DNA of 64,000 nucleotides from positions 62,001-126,000 of the forward strand of contig JADLHJ010000059.1 in NCBI GenBank assembly GCA_020848835.1, read 5' to 3'. Positions 1-11,734 of this stretch are shown piece by piece. This DNA is from Candidatus Hydrogenedentota bacterium (GTDB taxonomy: Bacteria; Hydrogenedentota; Hydrogenedentia; Hydrogenedentales; SLHB01). Positions within the stretch are counted from its first letter, which is position 1. Each line of letters begins with the position of its first letter. Below the pieces are notes generated by a model. That model did not search any database, was not told the origin of the DNA, and worked only from the letters and a program-made list of their open reading frames with translations. The translations under genes were made by a program, and so were the position numbers.

Positions 1-159
1 CAATGCGTCGCCGATGCTGTCGCGCATGCGCTGACGGCGTCAAGACCAAAGACCCGCTACCTCGTCGGCAAAGATGCGCGCGTGCAAATGTTGCTGACGT
101 ATCTACCGGACCGCTGGCGCGATTTCTTGATTATGAAATTGATCGATAAAGCGATTTGA
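1..159 (+). CDS. Short-chain dehydrogenase/reductase, C-terminal end (partial)
   Basis: The window opens inside a reading frame that ends with TGA at 157-159. The 52 visible codons read as the C-terminus of an SDR-family oxidoreductase: the segment RYLVGKDARVQMLL followed by LPDRWRDFLI is the usual end of classical SDRs after the Rossmann core. The NAD(P)-binding and Ser-Tyr-Lys catalytic motifs lie outside the window, so substrate and cofactor cannot be stated. The gene is followed by about 80 bases without coding signal before the next start. Confidence 0.6.
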   Translation, partial: QCVADAVAHALTASRPKTRYLVGKDARVQMLLTYLPDRWRDFLIMKLIDKAI

Positions 160-238
160 AATGGAGCCGGCAGCGGCTTGATCGCTGCCACTGTAGCCTG
201 TAAGAATTCGGGGCTGGTTGCAGTTGATTGAGGGCATC

Positions 239-1249
239 ATGGGTACAGAGATCAAAAGCCGACGCGGGCTACGCCTGCGCGACGTAATTATCGTAATCGT
301 TTTGTTGGCGGTTTTGGCGCTGCTGGCCTTGCCTGTCGTGCGCACCACGATGAACACGACCCTGTCGCGGTCCTGTCAGGGCAACCTGAAAGAATGGGCG
401 GCGATTTTCGCGATGTACCGTACCGAACACAATCATATGAACCCACCCGCGCACGGGTTCGAGACATTTGGGGCCGCGAGCAACGCTTCGGGTTGCTCGA
501 ACATCGACGACGCATTCGATTTTGCACCGGACCTGCGGTTGATATTCCCTGAATATGCGACAGACACTACAATACTCGCATGCCCTGATGCCGGTGGCGT
601 TATCCCTGCGGCGACGATCGGGCCCGCGGTATTGAAAAAGCCACGGCTGGATTCGAAAACGTTTGGCATTGCCGAAGGCAACTGCGCGGCTGCGGGCAGC
701 ATCACGCGGCCAAGCGCGGGCTACACCTATTTCGGGTTCGAGATGCGATACGCAAACGATGACAACGCGCAAGTGTCCGAGGCGCAGGCGGCACAGTGTG
801 GTCTTCCTGCGGCAGGGCCTGCCAATGTAGTCGGGCTGCTGGAACATTTTCAGGTAGACGACGACACGGACATCACGAAGGCGCAGTCGTTGCGCAGTAA
901 GGCATTTAATCGCGGGGATTATATGCAACCGCTCGGCTGGCCCTATGTGCCCTACGGCGGCGAGTTGGGATTGGCGATGATCGGGCCGTTGAATGACGCG
1001 GCGCTCGCCTCAAATGTCACCGCCGTTGCCCTCGTTGGGTTCGACAATAGCGAGGCGGCGTCCGATTTCCCAACCTTGCCGGTGATGTGGGATACGATTC
1101 ATCAGGACGCATCCGGCAACCCTGTGTTTAACCATGAAGCTCCGAAGGGCTGCAACGTGCTGTTCATGGACGGTCATGCGGAATTCAAAGAGTACCCCGG
1201 TCTTTTCCCCGTATCGAAGACGTTCGCGGCGATGAAGGCAGTGCGCTAG
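239..1249 (+). CDS. Type II secretion/type IV pilin-like protein with C-terminal H...DG motif
   Basis: The 336-residue product starts at the ATG at 239, which has GAGGG just upstream; an in-frame TTG at 218 is less likely. The N-terminus is basic (KSRRGLRLRD) and then has one long hydrophobic helix (about residues 16-32), like a pseudopilin. The expected prepilin cleavage site is degenerate: Gly10 could be -1, but +1 is Leu and the conserved +5 Glu is Asp15. A Cys-Gln-Gly-Asn-Leu-Lys segment follows the helix. Near the end a His-rich stretch leads to NVLFMDGHAEF, resembling the H-X9-DG motif of prepilin-like proteins abundant in Planctomycetes and relatives. The stop lies one base before the next start, so it is probably cotranscribed with the HAD gene. 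Role in a secretion or surface apparatus is inferred. Confidence 0.7.
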   Translation: MGTEIKSRRGLRLRDVIIVIVLLAVLALLALPVVRTTMNTTLSRSCQGNLKEWAAIFAMYRTEHNHMNPPAHGFETFGAASNASGCSNIDDAFDFAPDLRLIFPEYATDTTILACPDAGGVIPAATIGPAVLKKPRLDSKTFGIAEGNCAAAGSITRPSAGYTYFGFEMRYANDDNAQVSEAQAAQCGLPAAGPANVVGLLEHFQVDDDTDITKAQSLRSKAFNRGDYMQPLGWPYVPYGGELGLAMIGPLNDAALASNVTAVALVGFDNSEAASDFPTLPVMWDTIHQDASGNPVFNHEAPKGCNVLFMDGHAEFKEYPGLFPVSKTFAAMKAVR

Positions 1250-1250
1250 C

Positions 1251-2051
1251 GTGACGGGCGACCTCGCGGCGCTCCGGCGTATTCAAAACTTTCTGCTGGA
1301 TCTGGACGGCACGATCTATCTTGGCCGAAACATCATTCCGGGCGCCGTGGAGTTTATCGAGTTTTTGCGCGGGTCCGGGCGCAACTTTCTTTTCTTCACC
1401 AACAATAGCTCGAACAATGCACGCGAGTACGCGCGAAAGCTCGGTGGGTTGGGTATAGCTTGCGAAGCGGAAGAGATACTCTCGTCCGGCGAGGCGACTG
1501 TGCGCTATCTGTTGAGTGAAACAGCGTATCGCCGCGTCTACGCCGTGGGAACTCCTTCGTTTGAAGGCGAACTACGTGACGCGGGCTTTGAGTTAGCCGA
1601 ATCAAACCCGGAAGCGGTCGTCATCGGGTTTGACAATACGTTGACCTACGCGAAACTTGAGCGCGCATGTTTATTGTTGCGCGAAGGTTTGCCTTACTTC
1701 GCTACGAACCCGGATAAGGTATGCCCCACCGAGTACGGTTACATTCCCGATTGCGGATCGATTGCCGCGCTGTTGCGCGAGGCCACCGGTCGGTCGCCGG
1801 AATTCATCGGCAAACCGAACCCGGTGATGATCCGTATGGGCATGCAAAAAATCGGCGCGACGGCCGAGGCTACAGCGATGGTCGGCGATCGTCTCTACAC
1901 GGACATGCAGATGGCATACAACGCGGGAATAAGTTCAATTCTCCTGCTTTCTGGCGAGACAAAACGCGCCGACTTAGAGGGCGCTGAGCGACTCCCGGAC
2001 CTCGTCTTTGCGTCCGTGAGAGAGCTTCACGAAGCACTCTGCTCCGGTTAG
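1251..2051 (+). CDS. HAD-superfamily phosphatase, NagD/PGP-like (class IIA)
   Basis: The 266-residue protein has the four HAD motifs in order: nucleophile motif DLDGT (Asp17, Asp19), motif II FFTNNSSNN, motif III lysine in IGKPNP, and motif IV MVGDRLYTDMQMAYNAG. The threonine/asparagine-rich motif II and the large cap between motifs II and III are typical of the NagD, 4-nitrophenylphosphatase and phosphoglycolate phosphatase group. It is expected to be a cytosolic magnesium-dependent phosphatase acting on a small phosphorylated metabolite; the actual substrate is not predictable. The start is GTG one base after the preceding stop codon, implying translational coupling with the pilin-like gene. 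Length is normal for the family. Confidence 0.85.
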   Translation: MTGDLAALRRIQNFLLDLDGTIYLGRNIIPGAVEFIEFLRGSGRNFLFFTNNSSNNAREYARKLGGLGIACEAEEILSSGEATVRYLLSETAYRRVYAVGTPSFEGELRDAGFELAESNPEAVVIGFDNTLTYAKLERACLLLREGLPYFATNPDKVCPTEYGYIPDCGSIAALLREATGRSPEFIGKPNPVMIRMGMQKIGATAEATAMVGDRLYTDMQMAYNAGISSILLLSGETKRADLEGAERLPDLVFASVRELHEALCSG

Positions 2052-2121
2052 CCTGACCACAATATATTGTTGTCCACGGGCACCTCGTCTGCGGCGTTCG
2101 CAGTGGCGATTTTGCGGGTAA

Positions 2122-4686
<2,565 letters not shown>

Positions 4687-4759
4687 GCCGCACTGTTCAC
4701 CAGCAACGCAGATTTTCGCAGATTAAACACGTGGCGGTTTCGCCATAGGAAATGGGTGA

Positions 4760-7273
4760 ATGCTAGAGAAAAGTAACGAGAAGATCGTTCCAATCGCGAT
4801 CGAACAAGAATTAAAGACCTCGTTCATGGACTATTCCATGAGCGTAATTGTGAGCCGTGCGTTGCCGGACGTGCGCGACGGGTTGAAGCCGGTACACCGG
4901 CGGATACTCTACGCGATGCACGAACTGGGCCTGGTACACAACCGCGCCTACCGCAAATCGGCGTCCATCGTTGGTGAGACGATGGGTAATTACCATCCGC
5001 ACGGCGACCAGGCGATCTACGACACGCTGGTCCGCATGGCGCAGGAATGGTCGATGCGGTATCCGCTAATCGACGGACAGGGTAACTTCGGCTCCGTTGA
5101 CGGTGACAGCCCTGCGGCGATGCGGTACACCGAATCACGCATGTCGGCGATCACCGCGCAAATGCTCGCGGACATCGAGAAGGAAACGATCGATAAGACG
5201 GACAACTACGACTCCCGCTTGAAAGAACCGGTCGTACTGCCGTCGGCGATTCCAAACCTGCTGGTGAACGGCTCCTATGGTATTGCCGTAGGCATGGCAA
5301 CGAGTTGCCCCCCGCATAATCTCGTTGAGGTGTGCGATGCAATCGTGCACTACATCGACAATCCCGAGTGCAATACGAACGACCTGATGAAATTTGTGGA
5401 AGGCCCTGACTTTCCGACGGGCGGCATTATCTACGGTCGCGAAGGATTGCCCGAGGCCTATCACACCGGTCGTGGCAAGATTAGCGTGCGCGCGAAGGTG
5501 TTGTTCGAGCACGATAAAGCTTCGGGTAAAGATCGCATTATCGTAACCGAAATTCCGTATCAGGTGAACAAATCGCGCCTGATTGAAAACATCGCTGCGC
5601 TCGTGCGTGAGAAGACCGTCGAAGGCATCACCGATCTGCGCGACGAGTCCGACCGCGACGGCATGCGCATCTTGATCGAAGTGCGTAAAGGCGACGAGCC
5701 GCAGGTCATTCTTAACCAGCTCTACAAACACACGCAGATGCAGGAAACCTTCAGCATCCTCATGCTGGCGCTGGTAAACAACCAGCCGCGCGTCTTGTCG
5801 CTGTATGAAGTAATTCATTACTACGTAAAGCATCGTGCGGAGATCGTGAAGCGCCGCACGGAGTTTGATCTGCGCAAGGCGGAGGAACGGGCGCACATCG
5901 TCGAAGGGCTGCTGAAAGCCATCGACCACATCGACGAGGTCATCCGGATTATTCGCGCGTCAGAAACGCCGGAATCCGCGCGCGACGCGTTAATCGCACG
6001 CTTCGATTTCTCGCATATTCAGGCAAATGAGATTCTGGCGATGCGCCTGCGACGCCTGACCGGTCTCGAACGCGAAGAGCTAGAAAAGGAATACGCGGAA
6101 CTTCTTAAACTGATTGAGATGTACAAGCGTATTCTGTCCAGCGAACGCACCATCCTCGCGGAAGTGCGTAAAGAACTCCTTGCCGTTAAAGAAAAGTACG
6201 GCGACAAGCGGCGCACGCAGATCCTCGGCGAGCGCACCGAGTTCAGCGTCGAAGACCTCATCGCCGACGAAGAAATGGTCGTGACCGTCTCGAACATGGG
6301 CTACATCAAGCGCGTGCCGGTGGCCGCGTACCGCAAACAAAAGCGCGGCGGCAAGGGCGTCACCGGCATGGATACGAAGGACGAGGATTTCGTGCGCGAC
6401 CTCTTTGTGGCGTCCGCCCACCAGTACATCCTGTTCTTCACAAACAAAGGCCGCGTCTACTGGCGTAAGGTACACGAACTGCCGAAAGCCAGCCGCACCG
6501 CGCGCGGCCGCGCGATCGTAAATGTGCTGGAGCTGTCCGGCGATGAAGTTGTCACGGCATGTCTACCCGTGCGCGATCTCGAAGAAGAGAACAAGTTCAT
6601 CTTCATGGTCACCGAAATGGGTACCGTGAAAAAGACGGAGCTGAAAGCGTTCAGCAATCCGCGCGCCACGGGCATCATCGCGCTTGGACTCGAAAAAGAC
6701 GACAAGCTGATCGACGTGCAGATCACCTCCGGCGAGGACAACATCCTCATCGCGACGTATCTCGGTATGTCGATCCGTTTCCCCGAAAAAGACGTGCGCC
6801 CCATGGGCCGTGCAGCCGCCGGTGTGATCGGCATACGTCTTGAGAAAGGCGACCGCGTCATCGGTGTATCCACGGCGGGCGACGACAAGACCGTTTTGAG
6901 CGTCGTCGAAAACGGCTACGGCAAACGCACGCAGGTTGGCGAGTACCGCCTGCAACACCGCGGCGGCTCCGGCATCATTAACATCAAGACGACCGAGCGT
7001 AACGGCAACGTCGTCGCGATGATGACGGTCGATGATAGCGACGACATCGTCTGCGTCAGCACGGACGGCATCGTCATGCGCTGCTCGGTGAAAGACATCC
7101 GCACGATTGGCCGCAATACGCAGGGTGTGAAAGTCATGTCGCCCGGCGCGGGCGCAAAGGTGAGTGCCGTGGCGCGCGCCATCCCTGAAGAGAAGGCCGA
7201 TGAAGCAGCAGAAGCGGCGGCGCCAGAAGGCGCAACTGCGGGCGATGTCGACGCGGGCGAAGAGGAAGAGTAA
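4760..7273 (+). CDS. gyrA: DNA gyrase subunit A
   Basis: The 837-residue product is the DNA breakage-reunion subunit. The catalytic tyrosine is Tyr123 in AMRYTESRM, and the winged-helix region contains [18 protein letters not shown]. The C-terminal beta-pinwheel carries a GyrA box variant QKRGGKG at about residues 527-533, distinguishing it from ParC. The protein ends in an acidic tail (EEE-rich), as in many GyrA proteins that wrap DNA. At the position equivalent to E. coli Ser83 it has Gln84, while the equivalent of Asp87 is kept (Asp88). The start has AGGAAAT about eight bases upstream. A 22-bp perfect terminator stem follows the gene. Confidence 0.97.
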   Translation: MLEKSNEKIVPIAIEQELKTSFMDYSMSVIVSRALPDVRDGLKPVHRRILYAMHELGLVHNRAYRKSASIVGETMGNYHPHGDQAIYDTLVRMAQEWSMRYPLIDGQGNFGSVDGDSPAAMRYTESRMSAITAQMLADIEKETIDKTDNYDSRLKEPVVLPSAIPNLLVNGSYGIAVGMATSCPPHNLVEVCDAIVHYIDNPECNTNDLMKFVEGPDFPTGGIIYGREGLPEAYHTGRGKISVRAKVLFEHDKASGKDRIIVTEIPYQVNKSRLIENIAALVREKTVEGITDLRDESDRDGMRILIEVRKGDEPQVILNQLYKHTQMQETFSILMLALVNNQPRVLSLYEVIHYYVKHRAEIVKRRTEFDLRKAEERAHIVEGLLKAIDHIDEVIRIIRASETPESARDALIARFDFSHIQANEILAMRLRRLTGLEREELEKEYAELLKLIEMYKRILSSERTILAEVRKELLAVKEKYGDKRRTQILGERTEFSVEDLIADEEMVVTVSNMGYIKRVPVAAYRKQKRGGKGVTGMDTKDEDFVRDLFVASAHQYILFFTNKGRVYWRKVHELPKASRTARGRAIVNVLELSGDEVVTACLPVRDLEEENKFIFMVTEMGTVKKTELKAFSNPRATGIIALGLEKDDKLIDVQITSGEDNILIATYLGMSIRFPEKDVRPMGRAAAGVIGIRLEKGDRVIGVSTAGDDKTVLSVVENGYGKRTQVGEYRLQHRGGSGIINIKTTERNGNVVAMMTVDDSDDIVCVSTDGIVMRCSVKDIRTIGRNTQGVKVMSPGAGAKVSAVARAIPEEKADEAAEAAAPEGATAGDVDAGEEEE

Positions 7274-7305
7274 GTCGAGAATTAGCCCCGGACAACGGGT
7301 ATAGA

Positions 7306-7355
7306 AAAATTAGAACGCCCGCACTCACGATGATGAGTGCGGGCGTTCTAATTTT
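7306..7355. terminator. Bidirectional terminator between gyrA and the convergent gene
   Basis: A perfect 22-bp inverted repeat (arms 7306-7327 and 7334-7355, six-base loop) has A-rich and T-rich outer ends, so it can terminate transcription in both directions. It lies between the gyrA stop and the convergent minus-strand gene ending at 7380. Confidence 0.9.
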
Positions 7356-7379
7356 GTGCCGATATTTCTACGCGAGTGT

Positions 7380-7958
7380 TTACGGCGTGACCGTCACCTT
7401 CGCTTGCGCCGTGAGCGGCGTTTGCTGTCCGTCAGCGCCGGCAATCAACACAGGTTCGCCGTTAGCGTTATACGCGTTAATCGCGACAGCGACTTCACCC
7501 GCAGCGAGCGCAGGGGAGAGGGTCAGCTTGCGCGACCAGATTCCGTCGCCGGCGGTGGCATCGCCTTCCATTCCATTGTCGAAGAGATCAACTTTCGTTT
7601 CGCCGACGGTCGCGGCGACCGTATCGATCGCATGGCCCGCATCGGCGATTTTCGCCGTCACGAGAACTGCCTCACCCGCCTTGGCGCTCACAGGTTCGAC
7701 GGCGGCGGATTCAATTGCGGGGGGCGCCGCGGCAGCCGCGCCTTCGTTGGTCATTACGCTATGAACGTTTAATTTGAGCGGATCGCCGGAGACCGTCGCG
7801 CCGCCGAGGCCGAGCTCTTGCAGCTTTTGCAGGATGGGCACGAGCTCTTCGACAGTCCCGGAAATGGTGATGGAAACGGTAACTTCCGCGCGCGCCGCCG
7901 GTATTGCCGAAAACAGCGCGATCAGTGTAACAAGAACCCAACCCCCACGACGTACCAT
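7380..7958 (-). CDS. Secreted protein with a C-terminal beta-sandwich (choice-of-anchor-like) domain
   Basis: The 192-residue product begins at the ATG at 7958, preceded by GGGGAG; a longer frame reaches 7997 but lacks a better start. A Sec signal peptide is clear: MVRRGGW, a hydrophobic core VLVTLIALFSAI and the cleavage-like ARA-EV. Residues 25-70 form a short segment with a leucine-rich VEELVPILQKLQELGLGG helix. The rest looks like an immunoglobulin-like or beta-sandwich domain with VDLFDNGMEGDATAGDGIWS, a metal-binding-looking acidic loop found in secreted bacterial domains. No catalytic residues are recognisable. The gene is monocistronic on the minus strand, shares the gyrA terminator and its function is unknown. 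Confidence 0.7.
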   Translation of the reverse strand: MVRRGGWVLVTLIALFSAIPAARAEVTVSITISGTVEELVPILQKLQELGLGGATVSGDPLKLNVHSVMTNEGAAAAAPPAIESAAVEPVSAKAGEAVLVTAKIADAGHAIDTVAATVGETKVDLFDNGMEGDATAGDGIWSRKLTLSPALAAGEVAVAINAYNANGEPVLIAGADGQQTPLTAQAKVTVTP

Positions 7959-8081
7959 GGCGCAATCTCCCCGGTAGTTCGCCACGCGCGATTGCATGGC
8001 CCCTTCACACCGCTACACTGTAGCGCGAACGATAGGCGAGCACAAGAATTCGCTTATGCGATTCGCTGCGCGCTGACGACT

Positions 8082-9452
8082 TCAGCGTACAGCGAGCGCT
8101 TGCACCTGCAGCGTTATCGCGCTCGGGTTCGGTCCAAGCTCTACACGCGGCGCATGCGGCGCGTGCAACCAAATCGAGCCAGCCAATGCGGTCACCCCAT
8201 GCGCGTCGTCCATGCCATACATTTTGAGCACGGGACGATCCTGGTCGTCATGCACCACGCAATCGACGAATTCGACGCCCCCGACAATGTCCGCGGTGCT
8301 GGGGCGATTGCGCGATACGACGATGGATGCGCGTGTTGCTGCGTCTTCCGGCGTTACTGCGACCCACGGCGCGTCTAACTGGCACCGATCAAAGCGGACC
8401 GTAGCCGATTTCGACGATTTGTCGTACACCGTTACAGCCTCGCGCCCAGCGCTTTCGACCGTACAGTTTACAAACTCGACAACGCCTTGCGGTCCGTCAT
8501 CTTTGATCGCGCCAACGGCAATTCCCGCGCCGCCTTTTACGCTCGCTGCGCGAAGTTCGTCCGGCGTTGCGTCCGGCGCGCCCGCACCCGCGAGACAGTT
8601 TTCAAACCGGATGGATAGCGGCTGGCTCGTTGCGTCGAGCGGCTTGAGGTAGACCTGCATGGCCGCGCCCGCATTTCCGCGGAATACACAATTACGAACG
8701 ATGCAATTCACGAGGCGTTCGTCCGCGCGATTTGGTTCAAAGTCGATGCCCGCCTGCGGCGCTGTGCCGGAAGTGCCGGAAAATTCGCAATTCTCGATCA
8801 GGAGGTCCTGCGCCGAAATTACGCTGATCCCCTGGCGGTGATTGTCTAGTGCGACGCAATTGCGAATCGTGATCTTCTCGGACCAGCGGTTCTTGCTCGT
8901 GGTGCCAATATAGATGCCATCGCCACCAGTACTTTCGACGCGCACGCCTTCGATTAGCACGTTCCTGCAACCGACTATATCGATGCCCATACGCCATTCG
9001 GCTTTTTCATAAGGCGGGCTCTGGTAATCCTTCTTCCACATGCGCAGCGTCGCGCCATAACCGCGAATCGCGATGTTCTCGCAGTCCGCCGCGCTGAACA
9101 GCGAATCGCCACCAGCTTTGTATTCGCCGCGTTTCGCGAGCACGACTACACCAGGATCGAAAACAAGCTCGAGGTCCCCGCGTAATTTGATCGGCCGTAC
9201 GATCCAAGACGAGCCCATGTATGGCACAACGACTGACTTCGCTTTGGAGTCTATGGCGGCTTGCAGCGTATCGGTGGCGTCTGCGGGATTGAAGCCCCAC
9301 CACGACGCATTCGCGTCCGTTCGCGAGCCGGCCGTAACCTCGGCAATCGCCGCGGGGTTGGGCCCAATCGGTGCGCCTTCGGCTACTCGCACCAAGACCA
9401 AATAACCAAATGCAAATGAGATTAGTCCAATATAACGTAGTTGCATCGTCAT
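8082..9452 (-). CDS. Secreted right-handed parallel beta-helix protein
   Basis: The 456-residue product starts at the ATG at 9452, with a GGGGGGTG run about ten bases upstream; a TTG at 9470 is also in frame. A signal peptide (hydrophobic IGLISFAFGYLVLV) precedes the mature chain. From about residue 60 the sequence has regularly spaced beta-helix rungs, for example ENIAIRGYGATL, RNVLIEGVRVESTGGDGIYI, KITIRNCVALDNHRQGISV and DLLIENCEFSGT. This is the architecture of pectate lyase/pectinesterase-like polysaccharide-active or carbohydrate-binding proteins. No specific lyase signature is recognised, so substrate is unknown. It lies just downstream, in the same direction, of the alcohol dehydrogenase gene, with 44 bases between them. 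Confidence 0.8.
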   Translation of the reverse strand: MTMQLRYIGLISFAFGYLVLVRVAEGAPIGPNPAAIAEVTAGSRTDANASWWGFNPADATDTLQAAIDSKAKSVVVPYMGSSWIVRPIKLRGDLELVFDPGVVVLAKRGEYKAGGDSLFSAADCENIAIRGYGATLRMWKKDYQSPPYEKAEWRMGIDIVGCRNVLIEGVRVESTGGDGIYIGTTSKNRWSEKITIRNCVALDNHRQGISVISAQDLLIENCEFSGTSGTAPQAGIDFEPNRADERLVNCIVRNCVFRGNAGAAMQVYLKPLDATSQPLSIRFENCLAGAGAPDATPDELRAASVKGGAGIAVGAIKDDGPQGVVEFVNCTVESAGREAVTVYDKSSKSATVRFDRCQLDAPWVAVTPEDAATRASIVVSRNRPSTADIVGGVEFVDCVVHDDQDRPVLKMYGMDDAHGVTALAGSIWLHAPHAPRVELGPNPSAITLQVQALAVR

Positions 9453-9495
9453 CGTTTTGGCACCCCCCAATTGTGCGGCGATTCAGTGATAGCTG

Positions 9496-10533
9496 CTACG
9501 GCGAAATCACCACGCGCATGCCGTTTCTGCCTTCGGCTGCGGCGAAGGCTTCTCGCGCTTGCGCCAAGGGAAAGCGGTGCGAGATGTACTGCTTTACGTT
9601 AATCACACCCTCCGCAATCAGGTCAACCGCTTTCTGGTGATGGCGCGGCATGCAGCCGTGCGAACCGCAAACGAACAGCTCTTTGTAGTGAATAAGGTTT
9701 GTGTCGAGCGGGACAACGGAGTTGCCCTTCGGCAGGCCGCCGAAGAGGTTGATCCACGCACGGTTCTTCGCCATCTGCAGCGCGGTCTGTTGCGCCTCAG
9801 GCGACGCGTTGGCAGTGATAATCACGTCCGCGCCGAGACCATGCGTTTCTTTTTTAACCCGCGCCACCGCGTCTTCTTCCGACGAACAGATGTACACATC
9901 CGCGCCAAATCTTCGGGCGAGTTCGAGACGCGGCCGCGAACGTTGCACGACGATGACTTTTCCCGCGCCCATTTTTTTCGCGACCTCGATGATCATGCAG
10001 CCGATAGGTCCCGCGCCGATGATGACGACGGCATCGCCAAATTTTACGGGAGACAGTTCGAGCGCGTTCAGTACGCAACCAAGGGGTTCGGCGAGCGCGG
10101 CTTCTTCCAGCGAGACGTGGTCCGGCACCTTATGCACCGGACCATAGTTCACGACCATCCGGTTCAACTTCACATATTCGGCGAAACTACCGGGAAACTG
10201 ATAACCCATCGCGTAGTTGATTTGGCAGTTGTTGCCGATGCCCGCTTCGCAGAACACGCACTCGCCGCAGGGCACGTCGCCGCCGAGCGCTACGCGATCG
10301 CCAACCTTAAACTTCGTGACCAGCTTGCCCACTTTCGCGACCGTGCCGGAGGCTTCATGGCCCATGATCGCGGGCGGAGAGATGCGCGGGCTGCCGTGAT
10401 GAAACATGCGGATATCAGAGCCGCACACGGCGCATGCGCCGACTTGTACGAGGACTTCGTCGTCGCCGATTTCCGGCGTGGGAACGTCTTTAACATAGAG
10501 CGTATCGAGCGCTTCGAGAACTGCGGCCTTCAT
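9496..10533 (-). CDS. Zinc-dependent medium-chain alcohol/polyol dehydrogenase
   Basis: The 345-residue protein is a medium-chain dehydrogenase/reductase of the sorbitol/threonine dehydrogenase type. Catalytic zinc ligands are Cys37 (CAVCGSD), His59 and Glu60 (GHEASG). A four-cysteine structural zinc lobe is present at Cys89, Cys92, Cys95 and Cys103. The Rossmann fold motif VVIIGAGPIGCMIIE binds NAD(P). It would oxidise a polyol, sugar or secondary alcohol in the cytosol; substrate is not determinable from sequence. The stop lies 44 bases before the beta-helix gene, so a two-gene transcript with that secreted protein is possible and would hint at carbohydrate use. Confidence 0.88.
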   Translation of the reverse strand: MKAAVLEALDTLYVKDVPTPEIGDDEVLVQVGACAVCGSDIRMFHHGSPRISPPAIMGHEASGTVAKVGKLVTKFKVGDRVALGGDVPCGECVFCEAGIGNNCQINYAMGYQFPGSFAEYVKLNRMVVNYGPVHKVPDHVSLEEAALAEPLGCVLNALELSPVKFGDAVVIIGAGPIGCMIIEVAKKMGAGKVIVVQRSRPRLELARRFGADVYICSSEEDAVARVKKETHGLGADVIITANASPEAQQTALQMAKNRAWINLFGGLPKGNSVVPLDTNLIHYKELFVCGSHGCMPRHHQKAVDLIAEGVINVKQYISHRFPLAQAREAFAAAEGRNGMRVVISP

Positions 10534-10638
10534 GGAATTCCTTTCGTGGATGGATAGGCCGCGAATGATGGCACGCGGGCGCGCGACAGCGCAACGCGGA
10601 CGCCGCGGGAATGCAATCGAAAAACGCTTTACGTGCGG

Positions 10639-10713
10639 AAAAGGAGCACGGGCGTCTCGCCCGTGATGTATTAATTGCGCCTCATCACGGGCGAGAGGCC
10701 CGTGCCCCCTTTT
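10639..10713. repeat. Dispersed palindromic repeat (double hairpin), copy 1
   Basis: Two hairpins with stems CACGGGCG/CGCCCGTG lie head to head, flanked by AAAGGAG and CCCCCTTT so that the whole element is also one long imperfect palindrome. The same core recurs at 34459-34523. Its position between two minus-strand genes and its T-rich ends mean it may also act as a terminator for the YCII gene, whose stop codon it touches. Confidence 0.75.
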
Positions 10714-11026
10714 AAACCTGCGCTGACGCGGTGGCCATCGCGGTGACGCGGAATGGAAACAAATCAGCCGTCATGATGCCCCGCCACACGGCTGGGTCTT
10801 TGTTCATGATGTCGCGCGCGGCGCCCTCCGATTCTGCCTGAAACGCGCACATCTCAAACGTGCGTAAGCCTTCCGCAGTGGTATGGCCGGCCATCAAGAG
10901 GACACCCCGATGCTCAAGTTCTTCGAGGTAGCGCAGGTGCTCTTCGAGGATTGCTTCATTTTCGTCCGACGGTTGGAACGTGACGAGTTCGGGCCGGGCC
11001 GGGCGAAGAATATAGAGATAGTGCAT
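10712..11026 (-). CDS. YCII-related domain protein
   Basis: The 104-residue product begins at MHYLYILRP (ATG at 11026, GGGGGA upstream). It matches the YciI/YCII fold: a dimeric ferredoxin-like alpha/beta barrel with an EEHLRYLEELEHRGVLLMAGHT segment containing the conserved His, and a C-terminal VFRVT-like strand (PFRVTAM). Family members are mostly of unknown function; some are dehydrochlorinase-like. The length is typical. The stop codon falls within the edge of a palindromic repeat. It is separated by about 70 bases from the upstream membrane-protein gene on the same strand. Function remains unassigned. Confidence 0.8.
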   Translation of the reverse strand: MHYLYILRPARPELVTFQPSDENEAILEEHLRYLEELEHRGVLLMAGHTTAEGLRTFEMCAFQAESEGAARDIMNKDPAVWRGIMTADLFPFRVTAMATASAQV

Positions 11027-11094
11027 GGCTGCATTCCCCCAAATGCTACCTGCATTATACCAAGAACACATAGTACAGTGCTAAATTGCAGATA

Positions 11095-11721
11095 CTAATC
11101 GGCAGGGGGTGAGGGAATTAGGGAAAAACGATTTTGATAGAGCGCTTCGGAGTCTGCGGGGAGCCAGTTATTCGGTCCGGGAGTCTTTGAAGTACAGCGC
11201 GCAAGAACGACCGTCAGTTGCCCATCGTCCAGTATTCCGGGCAATTGCGCTTCGCACGTAAGCGTTCCTTTCCACTTTGGATCGACTGCCCAGATGAAAT
11301 GCGTCGTCGTTTGCTTTGGCGCGTTTTCCTCTGTTTGTCCGCTGCTCGTGGTGCATTGAATGCCCAGAAGTTGCTGCTGCTCGCTCGTGTTTTCCGCATC
11401 CACTTCGATGCGCACCTGCGGCGCCTCGGGGTTCGGCAGGCGCAGCCCCGCGACGCGCAAAGTATGCGCCTTGTCCACGAGGCTCAGCGATTCGTTGATA
11501 GGCGTCGGCCGCGGCAGAAAATTGCTGCGGAGAAACATTTGCCCCGCAGCAACGGCGACGATTAACACGCTGCACGTTACCCACATCAGTGGATAGCGCT
11601 TGTCTTTCGTCATGCGCCAAAGGATGTATGCGGGAAGAAAGGTCAACGCGCTGATCAATAACATGAACAGCAGCGCAAACACGATCAGGAAGATCACCAA
11701 CCCTGGCGAATCCATCTCCAT
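11095..11721 (-). CDS. Membrane protein of unknown function
   Basis: The 208-residue product has two N-terminal transmembrane helices (about residues 7-32 and 45-62) with a short cytosolic-looking loop WRMTKDKRYP between them. The remaining 140 residues look exported: a hydrophilic domain with two cysteines (IQCTTSS and LTCEAQL) that could pair. I do not recognise a family. The start ATG at 11721 lies only 13 bases beyond the stop of the DAHP synthase gene, with AGAGGG upstream, so the two genes are probably cotranscribed. A role in aromatic biosynthesis is not implied by the sequence. Confidence 0.6.
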   Translation of the reverse strand: MEMDSPGLVIFLIVFALLFMLLISALTFLPAYILWRMTKDKRYPLMWVTCSVLIVAVAAGQMFLRSNFLPRPTPINESLSLVDKAHTLRVAGLRLPNPEAPQVRIEVDAENTSEQQQLLGIQCTTSSGQTEENAPKQTTTHFIWAVDPKWKGTLTCEAQLPGILDDGQLTVVLARCTSKTPGPNNWLPADSEALYQNRFSLIPSPPAD

Positions 11722-11734
11722 GTCGCGCGGCCCT

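Noticed and set aside
9559-10557. 332-residue plus-strand frame opposite the alcohol dehydrogenase gene
   Set aside because: The minus-strand gene has complete zinc and Rossmann motifs; the plus-strand frame is an antisense shadow rich in His and Arg.
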